Translations under genes and position numbers: made by a program
Shown: one piece after another, positions 56,727 through 64,000 of the stretch
Numbering within the stretch: the first letter of the stretch is position 1
Layout: each line of letters starts with the position of its first letter
DNA from: Cymbomonas tetramitiformis
Lineage: Eukaryota > Chlorophyta > Pyramimonadophyceae > Pyramimonadales > Pyramimonadaceae
Assembly: GCA_001247695.2 (NCBI GenBank)
Contig: LGRX02025774.1
Span: forward strand, 26,529 to 90,528
Reading direction: 5' to 3'
DNA length: 64,000 nucleotides
Notes under the pieces: generated by a model
Databases searched by the model: none
Told to the model about the DNA's origin: nothing
What the model saw: only the letters and a program-made list of their open reading frames with translations

Positions 56727-57497
56727 TTGTGCTACGCGAGTTGCGGGCGGGTGCCACCTTCACCTTTGCCCGCCTTGCACTTCGCATTCGCCTCGCGTTT
56801 CGGGACGAGAGCCCCCTCGCCACCACTCTCTCCCTCTTCCGCCCCTCCCGCCGCTTCCGACATCCCGCCCGAGGGTTCCGGCTACCGCCCCAAGGGTGGC
56901 GGCCAGAAGCCCCCTCAGCACCCTCCTCGCCCCGTTGCCATGGCTCTCCGGGCCCAGAAGCAATCCTTGGCGCCCTTGGAGGGCAAGTGGGTCGCCGACT
57001 CACCCAACTCGCTTTACCGCAAGTGGTCGGGTACCGGGTTCCCCTGCACCGTGTGCTTCCGGCTCTGGAACGTCACGGACGCTCATCCCGACACGCGTGG
57101 TGCGTGTCCCTGGGTGTGCGTTGAAGCTTTCGCCAACGACAAGCATTTGGAGATGTCCAAGCCGGCCGCTCCCCGCCCATCCCTCGACGCGTCCGCTGCG
57201 GTGATGTCATTGCCGCCGCCCGCAGTGGACACGCCTGCCCCACCTGTTGAGGGCCAGACGGCTGCGGCATTCCACTCCGTGCGGCTTACTGAGCTCACAC
57301 CTGGTGGTGGCGACGCGATCGACCCCGTCGGCACCAGCGCTCTGGTGGTGCCTGCGGAGGATGCGGACACCTCCCCGCCGCCTGATGAACCTGAGGAGCC
57401 TGCCTGCTTCGGAGCCGCATTTCACGATGAGGACGACACCTGGCCGGCCCTCCGCTCTTCACCGATTTGGTTGCCCAACTCCGCTGTCACCGGCGAT
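56727..57497 (+). CDS. Host-like gene, exon 1 (Cys-containing domain)
   Basis: The frame is open from before 56727; the first ATG in it, at 56940, gives MALRAQKQSLAPLEGKW. The segment GFPCTVCFRLWNV...GACPWVCVEAF has a CxxC...CxxxC pattern that could bind zinc. A Pro/Ala-rich acidic tail follows (SPPPDEPEEPACFG). At 57498 GTGAAT can act as a donor in phase 0, giving a 136-bp intron to an acceptor TTCTTTTAG. Without splicing the frame ends at 57524. GC content and third-position bias differ strongly from the AT-rich Gypsy-3 that abuts it. No family recognised. Confidence 0.4.
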
Positions 57498-57633
57498 GTG
57501 AATGGCAACTTCCCAAAACCCTGAGTTAAACATCGGGCTAGAGATGTAAGATTCAACTAGCGCCACAGCATGGATTTGCTTCTAGCTAGGTTGAGAAAGG
57601 CCTCTTTGAGTTGACTCTTAACATTTCTTTTAG

Positions 57634-57819
57634 CCGCCTGTCCGGGTGTACCGGCTGGCCCTGCAGTGCACCTCCCGCCTTCGGGGTGAGGTGGTGTCAC
57701 GGGGATGCCAACTTTCCCCCCATAGGGGGGGAGCAGTGGTGCACCCTTCTGTCACCCCTCGCCTGGCTGTCACTTGCAGTGTTGTCCGAGTCACTGTGTC
57801 ACAGGCTCCCGAACCCTAA
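57634..57819 (+). CDS. Host-like gene, possible exon 2
   Basis: After the acceptor TTCTTTTAG (ends 57633) a 61-codon frame in matching phase reads PPVRVYRLALQCTSRLRGEV and ends SQAPEP with TAA at 57817-57819. Supported only by phase, splice words and an uninterrupted frame. Confidence 0.35.
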   Translation, partial: PPVRVYRLALQCTSRLRGEVVSRGCQLSPHRGGAVVHPSVTPRLAVTCSVVRVTVSQAPEP

Positions 57820-58354
57820 AGCCTGCTTAACATTTGTTATTATCCGACTTTAGACTTCACCATCCTGACACGCCTGCCTTTTCCGTTTCACAGTGACAGT
57901 TCATATATATATATATCTCCTGTTCTATGAAGGGGTGGGGAGGGGAGGGGGGAGGGGGGAGGGGAGCTAGGTTGTGCATAAACCGTTAACCGGTTTAAAC
58001 CCGAGGGGGTCATTTCAGGTTTAAACCCAGGTTTAAACCCAGGTTTAAACCCCCGGAATTCCCCCCCATTGCAGCCGTTGCCATATACGGCGTGTACGCG
58101 CCATACGTGACCTAGCGACGCGACGATGCTACCTGGCCGATAAATAAATCCTACGGCTTACACTCCGTTGGTACAATCGTTTGATCGCGTGCACAGAATC
58201 TGTTGTCACTTGTATCGTTGTATGGAATAGGAGACGAGACACGAGATAGAGAGCACGCCGTACGATTACCAAACGGCTACTCGCACGGCTGCCAGAGCGC
58301 CAGACTGAATTTCAATATGGCGTCTACCCCTGTTGTATGCTTAACAATGAAAAG
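57820..58354. other. Spacer with G-rich tract and GGTTTAAACC palindrome repeats
   Basis: 57928-57966 is an unbroken run of G3-G6 blocks separated by A or T, a strong potential G-quadruplex on the plus strand. 57992-58052 holds GGTTTAAACC four times, three of them in a perfect 12-bp tandem (AGGTTTAAACCC). No gene is visible from there to the tail of LINE-2. Confidence 0.55.
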
Positions 58355-58444
58355 ACGACAAAAAGAAAAAGAAAAAGAAAAAGAGACACCCTTGGACGGG
58401 GTGTGGGGCTTTGTGAGTCCCCTTGACTCCTTCTTCTTTGTCCC

Positions 58445-61400
58445 TTAGTCTGGTTCCTTGTCTACTTTAGTTCTATATAGTCTGTTTAGGCTTACTGCAA
58501 ATCCTGTCGCTAGGTCATGTATTTTCCTGAGTAGGTGTAGGGCTTCTTGTTTGTCGAATCCTAAATGTTTGGTCAGTATTTTCTCCGTGTGTTCGTATAT
58601 CGTTCCCGTATTGCCGAATACCATCACGTGTAGCGTTACCTTGTAGCCATATAGTTCTAGTAGTTTTACTAGCGGTGTGTATTTTGTGTACTTCGTCTTT
58701 AGTGCTTCCTCCCAACTCATTTCGTCTGTGTATGTTACCTCTATCAGGTGTATGTGGCCCGCTTCCGTCATTGCCTTTTGGTGTGTGTACCCAGGCTGCT
58801 CATTCCCCTTTTCAGTTCCCTCTAGCATTACTATGTCCACGTAGTGTGGTATGGTGTCCTTTCCGTGTGCTGGTGCCGGTGTGTTTCGTCCGTCCAGTCT
58901 GCATTGCCCCCTTGTGAGGAGGAAGTCTTCTATTGGTCTCCCGTTGTTCATTCCTTTCCCTTTTTTTCCCGCATGGGTTCTTATTACACATCCTCCTTTC
59001 CTGCCTTTGCTAATTGCTTTCGCTATCATTTTGGTGGTCTCATCCGACCTGCTTATTACCATGTTCTTTATCTCCCTCTCTGTGCATCCTCCCAGCACAT
59101 GGGCTGTGCGTATGAATCCTCCCGCGTTTACTTGTCTGGGCATCCCGCAGCATTTGCATTTTTGCGACCTTCTCCCTCCTTGCTGCTTCTTGTATGGTCC
59201 TGCTGGTAGTTTGTTCGCCCGGCATCTTAGCAGGACTGTCACGTCTTTCTCGTTTAGGTATTCCGTTCCCTTCTTCCAGTATCCATTAGAGAGCTTGTGC
59301 ATGGCTTTATCACCTTTGAGGTGCTGCATGTATTTTTCTGGCTTTTCTTGTGTTGCTGTCAGTATTTTTTCCCTCGAGGACTTTCTCCATTCCTTCACTT
59401 GGTGTACTTCCTTTTGCGCTGCTTCCTGGTCCTGTACCATTTCCTGGAGTGCTCTCCATTCTTCCTGTGCTTCCTCCTGTTGTTGGGCCATTTCTCTGAG
59501 CTCGGCTGCGGTGTCCTGCTGTGTTGTCGTGTCCACATTCTGTGTTTCCGGTAGCTTCAGTTTCTGGGTTGACCCTTGTGCAGTTTCTCCTTGGGCTTCC
59601 CTCGGCCCTTCAGCTTCCCGTAGGGCTGGTTGGTCGGGTTTTGCCTGGCTTTGGGTTCTTCTTCGTTTTTGTCTTTCTCCCTGTTCTAATGCCTCCTCTT
59701 TCTGTATTGTTCTTGTCTTCCATCCCTGTTCCTTATTCATTTCTACTCCCCGTGTGCTCTCTCGCCCTTGCCCCCTCTTTTGTTTAGCTTGTTGTGCTGT
59801 TTGTACCTGCTGCTCCTGTATTAATGCCTCCTCCTCTAATCGTTCCATCCTCTGGAGTTCCAATTCCTCTTCCTGTTCCTGTTGCCATTCTGGTTCATCG
59901 GGCCAGGTGTCTGCCCAGGCTGTTTCTATTTCAGTAGGCTCCCGGTTTTTTTGTGCGTATTCTGCCTCCGTCCTCTCAATGCGTTGTCTTTTGGTCTCCC
60001 ATTCTTCTGGCCCGGTTTCTAGTTTCCTTTTTAGTCTTTGTATTATGTTTGTTTTTCCCGTCATTTTTGCCTCCCTCACCTTTTTTGTTACATGGTTGAG
60101 TATTGCTTGGTGTCCTTCCAGTTGTCTACCCGTGGCCTCGCATATTGCTAGTAGCATCACTGTATCCGTGTTGTCGTGGTTGAGGCCGTATTCCCCTTCC
60201 TCACAGGCCCTTTTTGCCACCTCGTCCGCCATTTCATTCCCATGTATTCCCACATGCGCTTTAACCTTGTATAGGGCCACTTTTGTTCCTTCCTTATTTA
60301 GCTTTTGTATTTGTTTCATTATTTTCCACAGTAGGTCCCTGTGTACGTGCCTTTCAAGCGTGTGCGGCCTTCTTTTCATGTTTTGTATCTGGTAGAGGGA
60401 GGTCAGACTATCCGTGCATATGCTGACTTTTTCTTCTCCCGAGTTTGAGTCTAGTGTCAGTGCCATATATATGGCAGTGAGCTCCGCCCTGTTAACAGTT
60501 TGGCATCGTCCGGCCCATCTTTGCATGTGGTTCATTGCCCGTTCCCCTCTTGGGTCCCAGACACCTGCCGCCGTTACTTCCTCGACTTCCCCGTTTTCCT
60601 TTTTGACTTTTCTTTGGCTTCCATCTGTGTAAAGCATATTGTTTCTGTTATGCCTCCTGTGGGGCTCTGGGTATCCTTTCCCTTGGTTGTCCCACCTGCT
60701 TTCTGGTGGTGGTTCTGCTTTCTCCTTTTCACCCCTTTCCCACTGCAACCATTGGTCTCCGTTTATGTGCTCGTCCGTTGTGTCTGGGCCCGTAAATTGT
60801 AATGCCCACCTTCTTAGGGCGTCTCTGTTTATTTCCTCCCTACTCCACGTGGTGTTAGCTCTTAGTACGTCCATAGTCGTTGGCCTCGGCCCCCTATCCC
60901 CTCCTCTGTGCTCCCCTTCTTTTTCCCTGTCTTCCATCCACCGGTCAATTATCTTCTCTGTGTGGTTTTCCAAGTGGCTGCCTGGTAGTGCTTGCATGAC
61001 CGGTAGTTCATGGTTCATCCATGGCGCGGAGTCTATGACGCAATCCTTCTCCCATTCCGTAATTGACCTAGGTCGCCTGTCCGCATCCTTGAGGGTGAGA
61101 GGCCTGTGTATGTAGCATGCTCTGCCTATCGTCCTGACTTTGCTTTGCGGGCACTTGAGAAGGGCCTTGCTGAATATGTCGTGGGTTTTGAGTGCGTCCG
61201 GGCAGTATTTTCTCCATCCTGCCGCATTCGCTACTACCAGTATTCTCATATTCCAGTTGCATTGTTTGGGTTTCTGTAGGTTGCCTTGCATCCAGTGGTC
61301 GGGTGGTAGGAAGGTGAACTGCCCTTCCTTTATCTCCAGTAACTCGTGTACCCTGTATCCCATGTGCTTATTCAGCAGTTTTCTATACGGGCTTTTGGCA

Positions 61401-64000
61401 TATGTGGGGTATATTCCTACCCCCAGAACGGGTTCGGCCGTTTTTGTGGAGTTAATTGCCTTTTTCAGTGCCTTGTAGAGGTCCCCTGCTGTGTACTCTG
61501 GGTTGAATTGGTATGACCCCAGGTTTTCCCATTGCTCTTCCCATGCCGAGCCTACAGCCCCAAATACCGAGTCTCGTGGGTATTGCGAGTAGTACGTTCT
61601 GGTGTCTCTGTGTACATTAAGTGGGGAGGCGAATACCTCTGTTTGGACTCCCATGGCTTTGTGTACCGCCTCCATCATTTCCGGAGGGAAGGTCCAGTGG
61701 TTTTGGAGGTTCCTTTTTCTGTGTTTCATCTCCGCTTTGCTGGAGTACCTTATCAGCAGTTGTGCTATTTCCTCCTCAAAAGTGTTTACATGTATTTTGT
61801 GTTCTACACTTAGTTTCAGCCTTTTGGCCAGTTGTTTCTCTGTTGGCCTTTGTGCCGTGCTGTCCCCCACCGCCTCGGCATATCTGTCGTACAATTCTCT
61901 AGCTTTTACCGTGCTCAGCGTGCCTATAAGGCTTCCCTCCGGCTCATAGCAGTAGGTGGTGTCACCTTCCGTGCGCAGTTGTCTGTCCTTCACCCCTGGA
62001 GTGTGCCTAATGTCCTGGTCCGGGTTCGTTTCCCTTGTGCATATTTCCAGGTGCGTTACTTCTTTCCAGTACCTCTGTTCGCCGTTTGGTTGTCCTGCCA
62101 GTATCTCTTCAGCGGGCTCACGTTTGGTCCTTTTGTCTCTCTTGTCATTCTTCCATTCTTCCACTAGGTTTTTCCATCCTTGGTCCGAGGAGAGGTTGTG
62201 TTTGAGCAGGTGTGTTCTTACTGTTTCTTCTGTGCTCCACGTCGTCTGTTCGTTTCCTTCACCATCGGTCCACCGTATTTCGTACTGTGTTACTTTCGAG
62301 GTCGAGTCTGTGTAGTTTTGCAGGTACTGTCTCGTTGCCAGTATCCCGGCGGGCGTGTAGTTTCCCTCTTGTCCTAGCATGTCCATTCGGTCTTCCTGTG
62401 TCGACCACTGGCCTCTGTCCTGTTGTCCTGACTTCCTCTTTACTCTCCCCCGCGGGTGTCTGGTGGTCATCATGTCGTCTTCCTCCTTTTCTTGGTCGGT
62501 TTCTATGCCCAGAACTTCCTTCTCATGTTCCGTCCACTCCACCTCTGACTGTTCGAAATGCTTCGTTTGGTTGGCTAGCGGGTACATAGACACTAGTTGC
62601 AGTATGTCCTTCAGACTGTTTCCAGCCTCATGTAGCGCCTTTATTTGTGCCGGCCAGTCGCTTATGTTTTCCATGCTTACCGTACTTTTGGTGTACCTCT
62701 CTAGCTCTCCTGTTTTCCGTTCTTGTATATATTCAGGTTTCAGCCTTCTGTTCCACACATGGTCCCAGTGGTCCCCTGGTTTCTTAATGTCGTTGGGTTG
62801 TGCTTCGCAAATGTATGGGTATAGGTGCAGCATTCCCTGTGCTATCTTTGTTGCCGTCTTGGTGTCGTGTTTCCTTCCACCTGTTGCTTTCAGTGTTTCT
62901 ATTGGTATGGCACTTTTCCCGTCTGCCGTGGTTAAGTTCTTGAGGTCCGGGTAGTTTCTGAATAGTGTGAGTAGTTTGGTAAAGTTTATTTGCTTGGTGG
63001 CTTGCTGAGTTTTCGTTTTCTGTATTACATTTACTGTTCCCATTTTTTCAAAGCCTGTCGTCGCAGGCTGCGACTGTGGGTCTCTGTATTCTGTATCCAT
63101 TATCCTTTGGTGCTTGGTCGTTCTGGTTGTGCCCTCCATTTCCGCGTTTGTGTATACCCTTTTAGCTTTTCCCAGCTGCCTCATTATAGGTAGTGTTTCT
63201 TTGCCCAGTTCCTGCATGTGGGTTCCCACTCCTTTCACGCGTATTCCATATTCATTCAGAGCATTCATCTTCCTCAGAGTGTTCGTTTGTGTCTGCAGTC
63301 CCATTTTTAGCTTGCTCCTTGTGCTGCTGTGTCCCCTTTCTTCGAAGTGTTTTCCCAGTAGCCCGGCTGTGGACCTGCTGACTTGTGACATTCTTTGTCT
63401 GGTTTGAAGGTTTCTCTCCCTTTTGCCGTATCCCATCTGGGCCCCTTTGTCTTCCTCACTCTGAACAGCGCCTGCCAGTCCCGTGTACACTTCCTGTGCA
63501 TATATTGCCTGTAGGGACTGGAGCCCCAGTCCGTATTCCTCTTTTTCCTCCGTGTTTAGTTCATTGGGCGTACCATTCGCGGGAAGTCCGTATATTCTTT
63601 TCATCGCGGCTCCCAGCTGATTTTCGGCCTGTTGTATTTCACCCTGTGTGTATATCCCGAGGTGGAGTCCGTATTTGAATTTCCCCAATATGGCCGACTT
63701 CAGGGAGTACTCTTTTTGTCTTTGTGTGAGGGGGGTTGCCAGTAGTGCGTCTATTCTTCTTTTGAGTTCCCGTAGTGACTTTCTTTTCTCCTCTTTCCAT
63801 GTCCCCAGCATATTGAGTAGGACCCCCAGGTACTTGTAGGTATCCCCGGCTTTTAGGACTTTTAGCGTTCGACTTCCGCATTTCACCCCTTGTTGCCTAC
63901 TTTCTTTCACGTTTTTGTTGCCATGTTCTACCCCTGTTATCTTTGTTTTGTCCTCGTTTATTCTGAGTCCACTCCAGTCTCCAAAAGCCGAGAGTTTCTT
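58445..64000 (-). CDS. LINE-2 polyprotein: RT end, chromo-like, PCIF1-like, RNase H, CCHC, RLE
   Basis: The frame is open to the window edge; upstream of the GTG at 63910 it reads FGDWSGLRINEDKTKITG, the late RT motif of LINEs, then YKYLGVLL (RT thumb). Next come the LYPYICEA module (about 62810-62830), a chromodomain-like strand pair (YEIRWTDGEGNEQTTW, about 62230-62285), and the PCIF1-like domain (QNHWTFPP, EVFASPLN, NPEY at 61493-61504). RNase H follows (YTDGS near 60630, NRAELTAIYMAL, CTDSLTSLYQI, HGNEMADEVAK), then a long Gln/Glu coiled coil. The end is a CxxC...HxxxxC knuckle (CKCCG...HVLGGC) and an RLE (HYVDIVM, HLIEVTYTDE, VMVFGNTGTIYEH). Over 1,850 codons are visible with no stop, so this copy may be functional. 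Confidence 0.85.
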   Translation of the reverse strand, partial: KKLSAFGDWSGLRINEDKTKITGVEHGNKNVKESRQQGVKCGSRTLKVLKAGDTYKYLGVLLNMLGTWKEEKRKSLRELKRRIDALLATPLTQRQKEYSLKSAILGKFKYGLHLGIYTQGEIQQAENQLGAAMKRIYGLPANGTPNELNTEEKEEYGLGLQSLQAIYAQEVYTGLAGAVQSEEDKGAQMGYGKRERNLQTRQRMSQVSRSTAGLLGKHFEERGHSSTRSKLKMGLQTQTNTLRKMNALNEYGIRVKGVGTHMQELGKETLPIMRQLGKAKRVYTNAEMEGTTRTTKHQRIMDTEYRDPQSQPATTGFEKMGTVNVIQKTKTQQATKQINFTKLLTLFRNYPDLKNLTTADGKSAIPIETLKATGGRKHDTKTATKIAQGMLHLYPYICEAQPNDIKKPGDHWDHVWNRRLKPEYIQERKTGELERYTKSTVSMENISDWPAQIKALHEAGNSLKDILQLVSMYPLANQTKHFEQSEVEWTEHEKEVLGIETDQEKEEDDMMTTRHPRGRVKRKSGQQDRGQWSTQEDRMDMLGQEGNYTPAGILATRQYLQNYTDSTSKVTQYEIRWTDGEGNEQTTWSTEETVRTHLLKHNLSSDQGWKNLVEEWKNDKRDKRTKREPAEEILAGQPNGEQRYWKEVTHLEICTRETNPDQDIRHTPGVKDRQLRTEGDTTYCYEPEGSLIGTLSTVKARELYDRYAEAVGDSTAQRPTEKQLAKRLKLSVEHKIHVNTFEEEIAQLLIRYSSKAEMKHRKRNLQNHWTFPPEMMEAVHKAMGVQTEVFASPLNVHRDTRTYYSQYPRDSVFGAVGSAWEEQWENLGSYQFNPEYTAGDLYKALKKAINSTKTAEPVLGVGIYPTYAKSPYRKLLNKHMGYRVHELLEIKEGQFTFLPPDHWMQGNLQKPKQCNWNMRILVVANAAGWRKYCPDALKTHDIFSKALLKCPQSKVRTIGRACYIHRPLTLKDADRRPRSITEWEKDCVIDSAPWMNHELPVMQALPGSHLENHTEKIIDRWMEDREKEGEHRGGDRGPRPTTMDVLRANTTWSREEINRDALRRWALQFTGPDTTDEHINGDQWLQWERGEKEKAEPPPESRWDNQGKGYPEPHRRHNRNNMLYTDGSQRKVKKENGEVEEVTAAGVWDPRGERAMNHMQRWAGRCQTVNRAELTAIYMALTLDSNSGEEKVSICTDSLTSLYQIQNMKRRPHTLERHVHRDLLWKIMKQIQKLNKEGTKVALYKVKAHVGIHGNEMADEVAKRACEEGEYGLNHDNTDTVMLLAICEATGRQLEGHQAILNHVTKKVREAKMTGKTNIIQRLKRKLETGPEEWETKRQRIERTEAEYAQKNREPTEIETAWADTWPDEPEWQQEQEEELELQRMERLEEEALIQEQQVQTAQQAKQKRGQGRESTRGVEMNKEQGWKTRTIQKEEALEQGERQKRRRTQSQAKPDQPALREAEGPREAQGETAQGSTQKLKLPETQNVDTTTQQDTAAELREMAQQQEEAQEEWRALQEMVQDQEAAQKEVHQVKEWRKSSREKILTATQEKPEKYMQHLKGDKAMHKLSNGYWKKGTEYLNEKDVTVLLRCRANKLPAGPYKKQQGGRRSQKCKCCGMPRQVNAGGFIRTAHVLGGCTEREIKNMVISRSDETTKMIAKAISKGRKGGCVIRTHAGKKGKGMNNGRPIEDFLLTRGQCRLDGRNTPAPAHGKDTIPHYVDIVMLEGTEKGNEQPGYTHQKAMTEAGHIHLIEVTYTDEMSWEEALKTKYTKYTPLVKLLELYGYKVTLHVMVFGNTGTIYEHTEKILTKHLGFDKQEALHLLRKIHDLATGFAVSLNRLYRTKVDKEPD
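61190..61715 (-). other. PCIF1-like methyltransferase domain in LINE-2
   Basis: It has the same signature as in LINE-1: NHWTFPPEMM, GVQTEVFASPLN, YSQYPRDSVFGAVGSAW, GSYQFNPEYTAGDL, then GVGIYPTY, FTFLPPDHW and ILVVANAAGWRKYCPD. The two LINEs differ at many positions but keep these words, so the domain has been under selection in both. Confidence 0.75.

Larger units (their letters stand above)
58355..64000 (-). mobile_element. LINE-2: 3' part of a non-LTR retroelement on the minus strand
   Basis: It enters from the right edge in the RT domain and runs leftward to a 3' tail of (TTTTTC)n on the minus strand (about 58357-58386 on the plus strand). The reading frame has no stop until 58445. The 5' end is outside the window, so the insertion site cannot be tested. 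It is related to LINE-1 over the LYPYICEA module, the PCIF1-like domain, RNase H, CCHC and RLE, but is much more AT-rich and is intact as far as seen. Confidence 0.88.

Noticed and set aside
58851..60395. Long plus-strand frame of 514 codons opposite LINE-2
   Set aside because: It is the antisense of the LINE-2 coiled coil, CCHC and RNase H region; Cys/Ser/Phe-rich composition and no motif. The other plus-strand frames from 58675 to 63839 are shadows as well.

Overview
This window is eukaryotic genomic DNA dominated by retrotransposons. The signs are GT-AG introns of 136-179 bp in the few host-like genes, LTR elements with a tRNA-iMet type primer-binding site, non-LTR elements with T-rich tails, satellites, minisatellites and MITE-like elements. 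No bacterial operon structure is visible. The lineage cannot be fixed from the sequence. A unicellular alga with a large, repeat-rich genome (green-algal type) would fit, because LINEs with RNase H plus a restriction-like endonuclease and Ty3/gypsy elements carrying DNA methyltransferases are known from such organisms.

Layout: 1-252 start of a minus-strand gene leaving the window; 253-614 divergent promoter region with two palindromes; 615-4450 a 2-oxoglutarate-oxygenase-like gene split by a -1 frameshift; 4577-5067 and 15143-15417 two halves of a 184-bp satellite, split by a 10-kb non-LTR element (LINE-1, 5068-15131) with an 11-bp target-site duplication; 15418-21818 a 5'-truncated Ty3/gypsy element (Gypsy-1) carrying a C5 methyltransferase, a PHD finger and an N6-adenine-methyltransferase-like domain; 22345-27146 the gag and protease part of a second gypsy (Gypsy-A); 27147-28604 and 37950-38646 a host-like gene interrupted by a young, complete gypsy (Gypsy-B, 28605-37949) with a 5-bp duplication; 38765-40480 a minisatellite hit by a TTAA-flanked MITE; 40481-52640 AT-rich repeat DNA with degenerate element pieces; 52641-56700 a decayed gypsy (Gypsy-3); 56727-57819 a two-exon host-like gene; 57820-58354 spacer; 58355-64000 (minus strand) the 3' part of another LINE (LINE-2).

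The main theme is that unrelated retroelements have independently taken up methyltransferase domains. Both LINEs carry a domain resembling PCIF1 (the cap-adjacent m6Am RNA methyltransferase) next to RNase H and a restriction-like endonuclease. LINE-1 also has an Ulp1-like cysteine protease and no visible reverse transcriptase. Gypsy-1 carries a DNMT3/DRM-like C5 domain plus an SPWF-type adenine-methylase-like domain. Gypsy-B carries a Dam-like NPPY adenine methylase between RNase H and integrase and a C5 methylase at its C-terminus. Six methyltransferase-like domains in 64 kb is the outstanding feature. Gypsy-B is the likeliest to be recently active: intact pol, two LTRs differing by one base and one 5-bp indel, clean target-site duplication. 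LINE-1, Gypsy-1 and Gypsy-3 carry stops or frameshifts.
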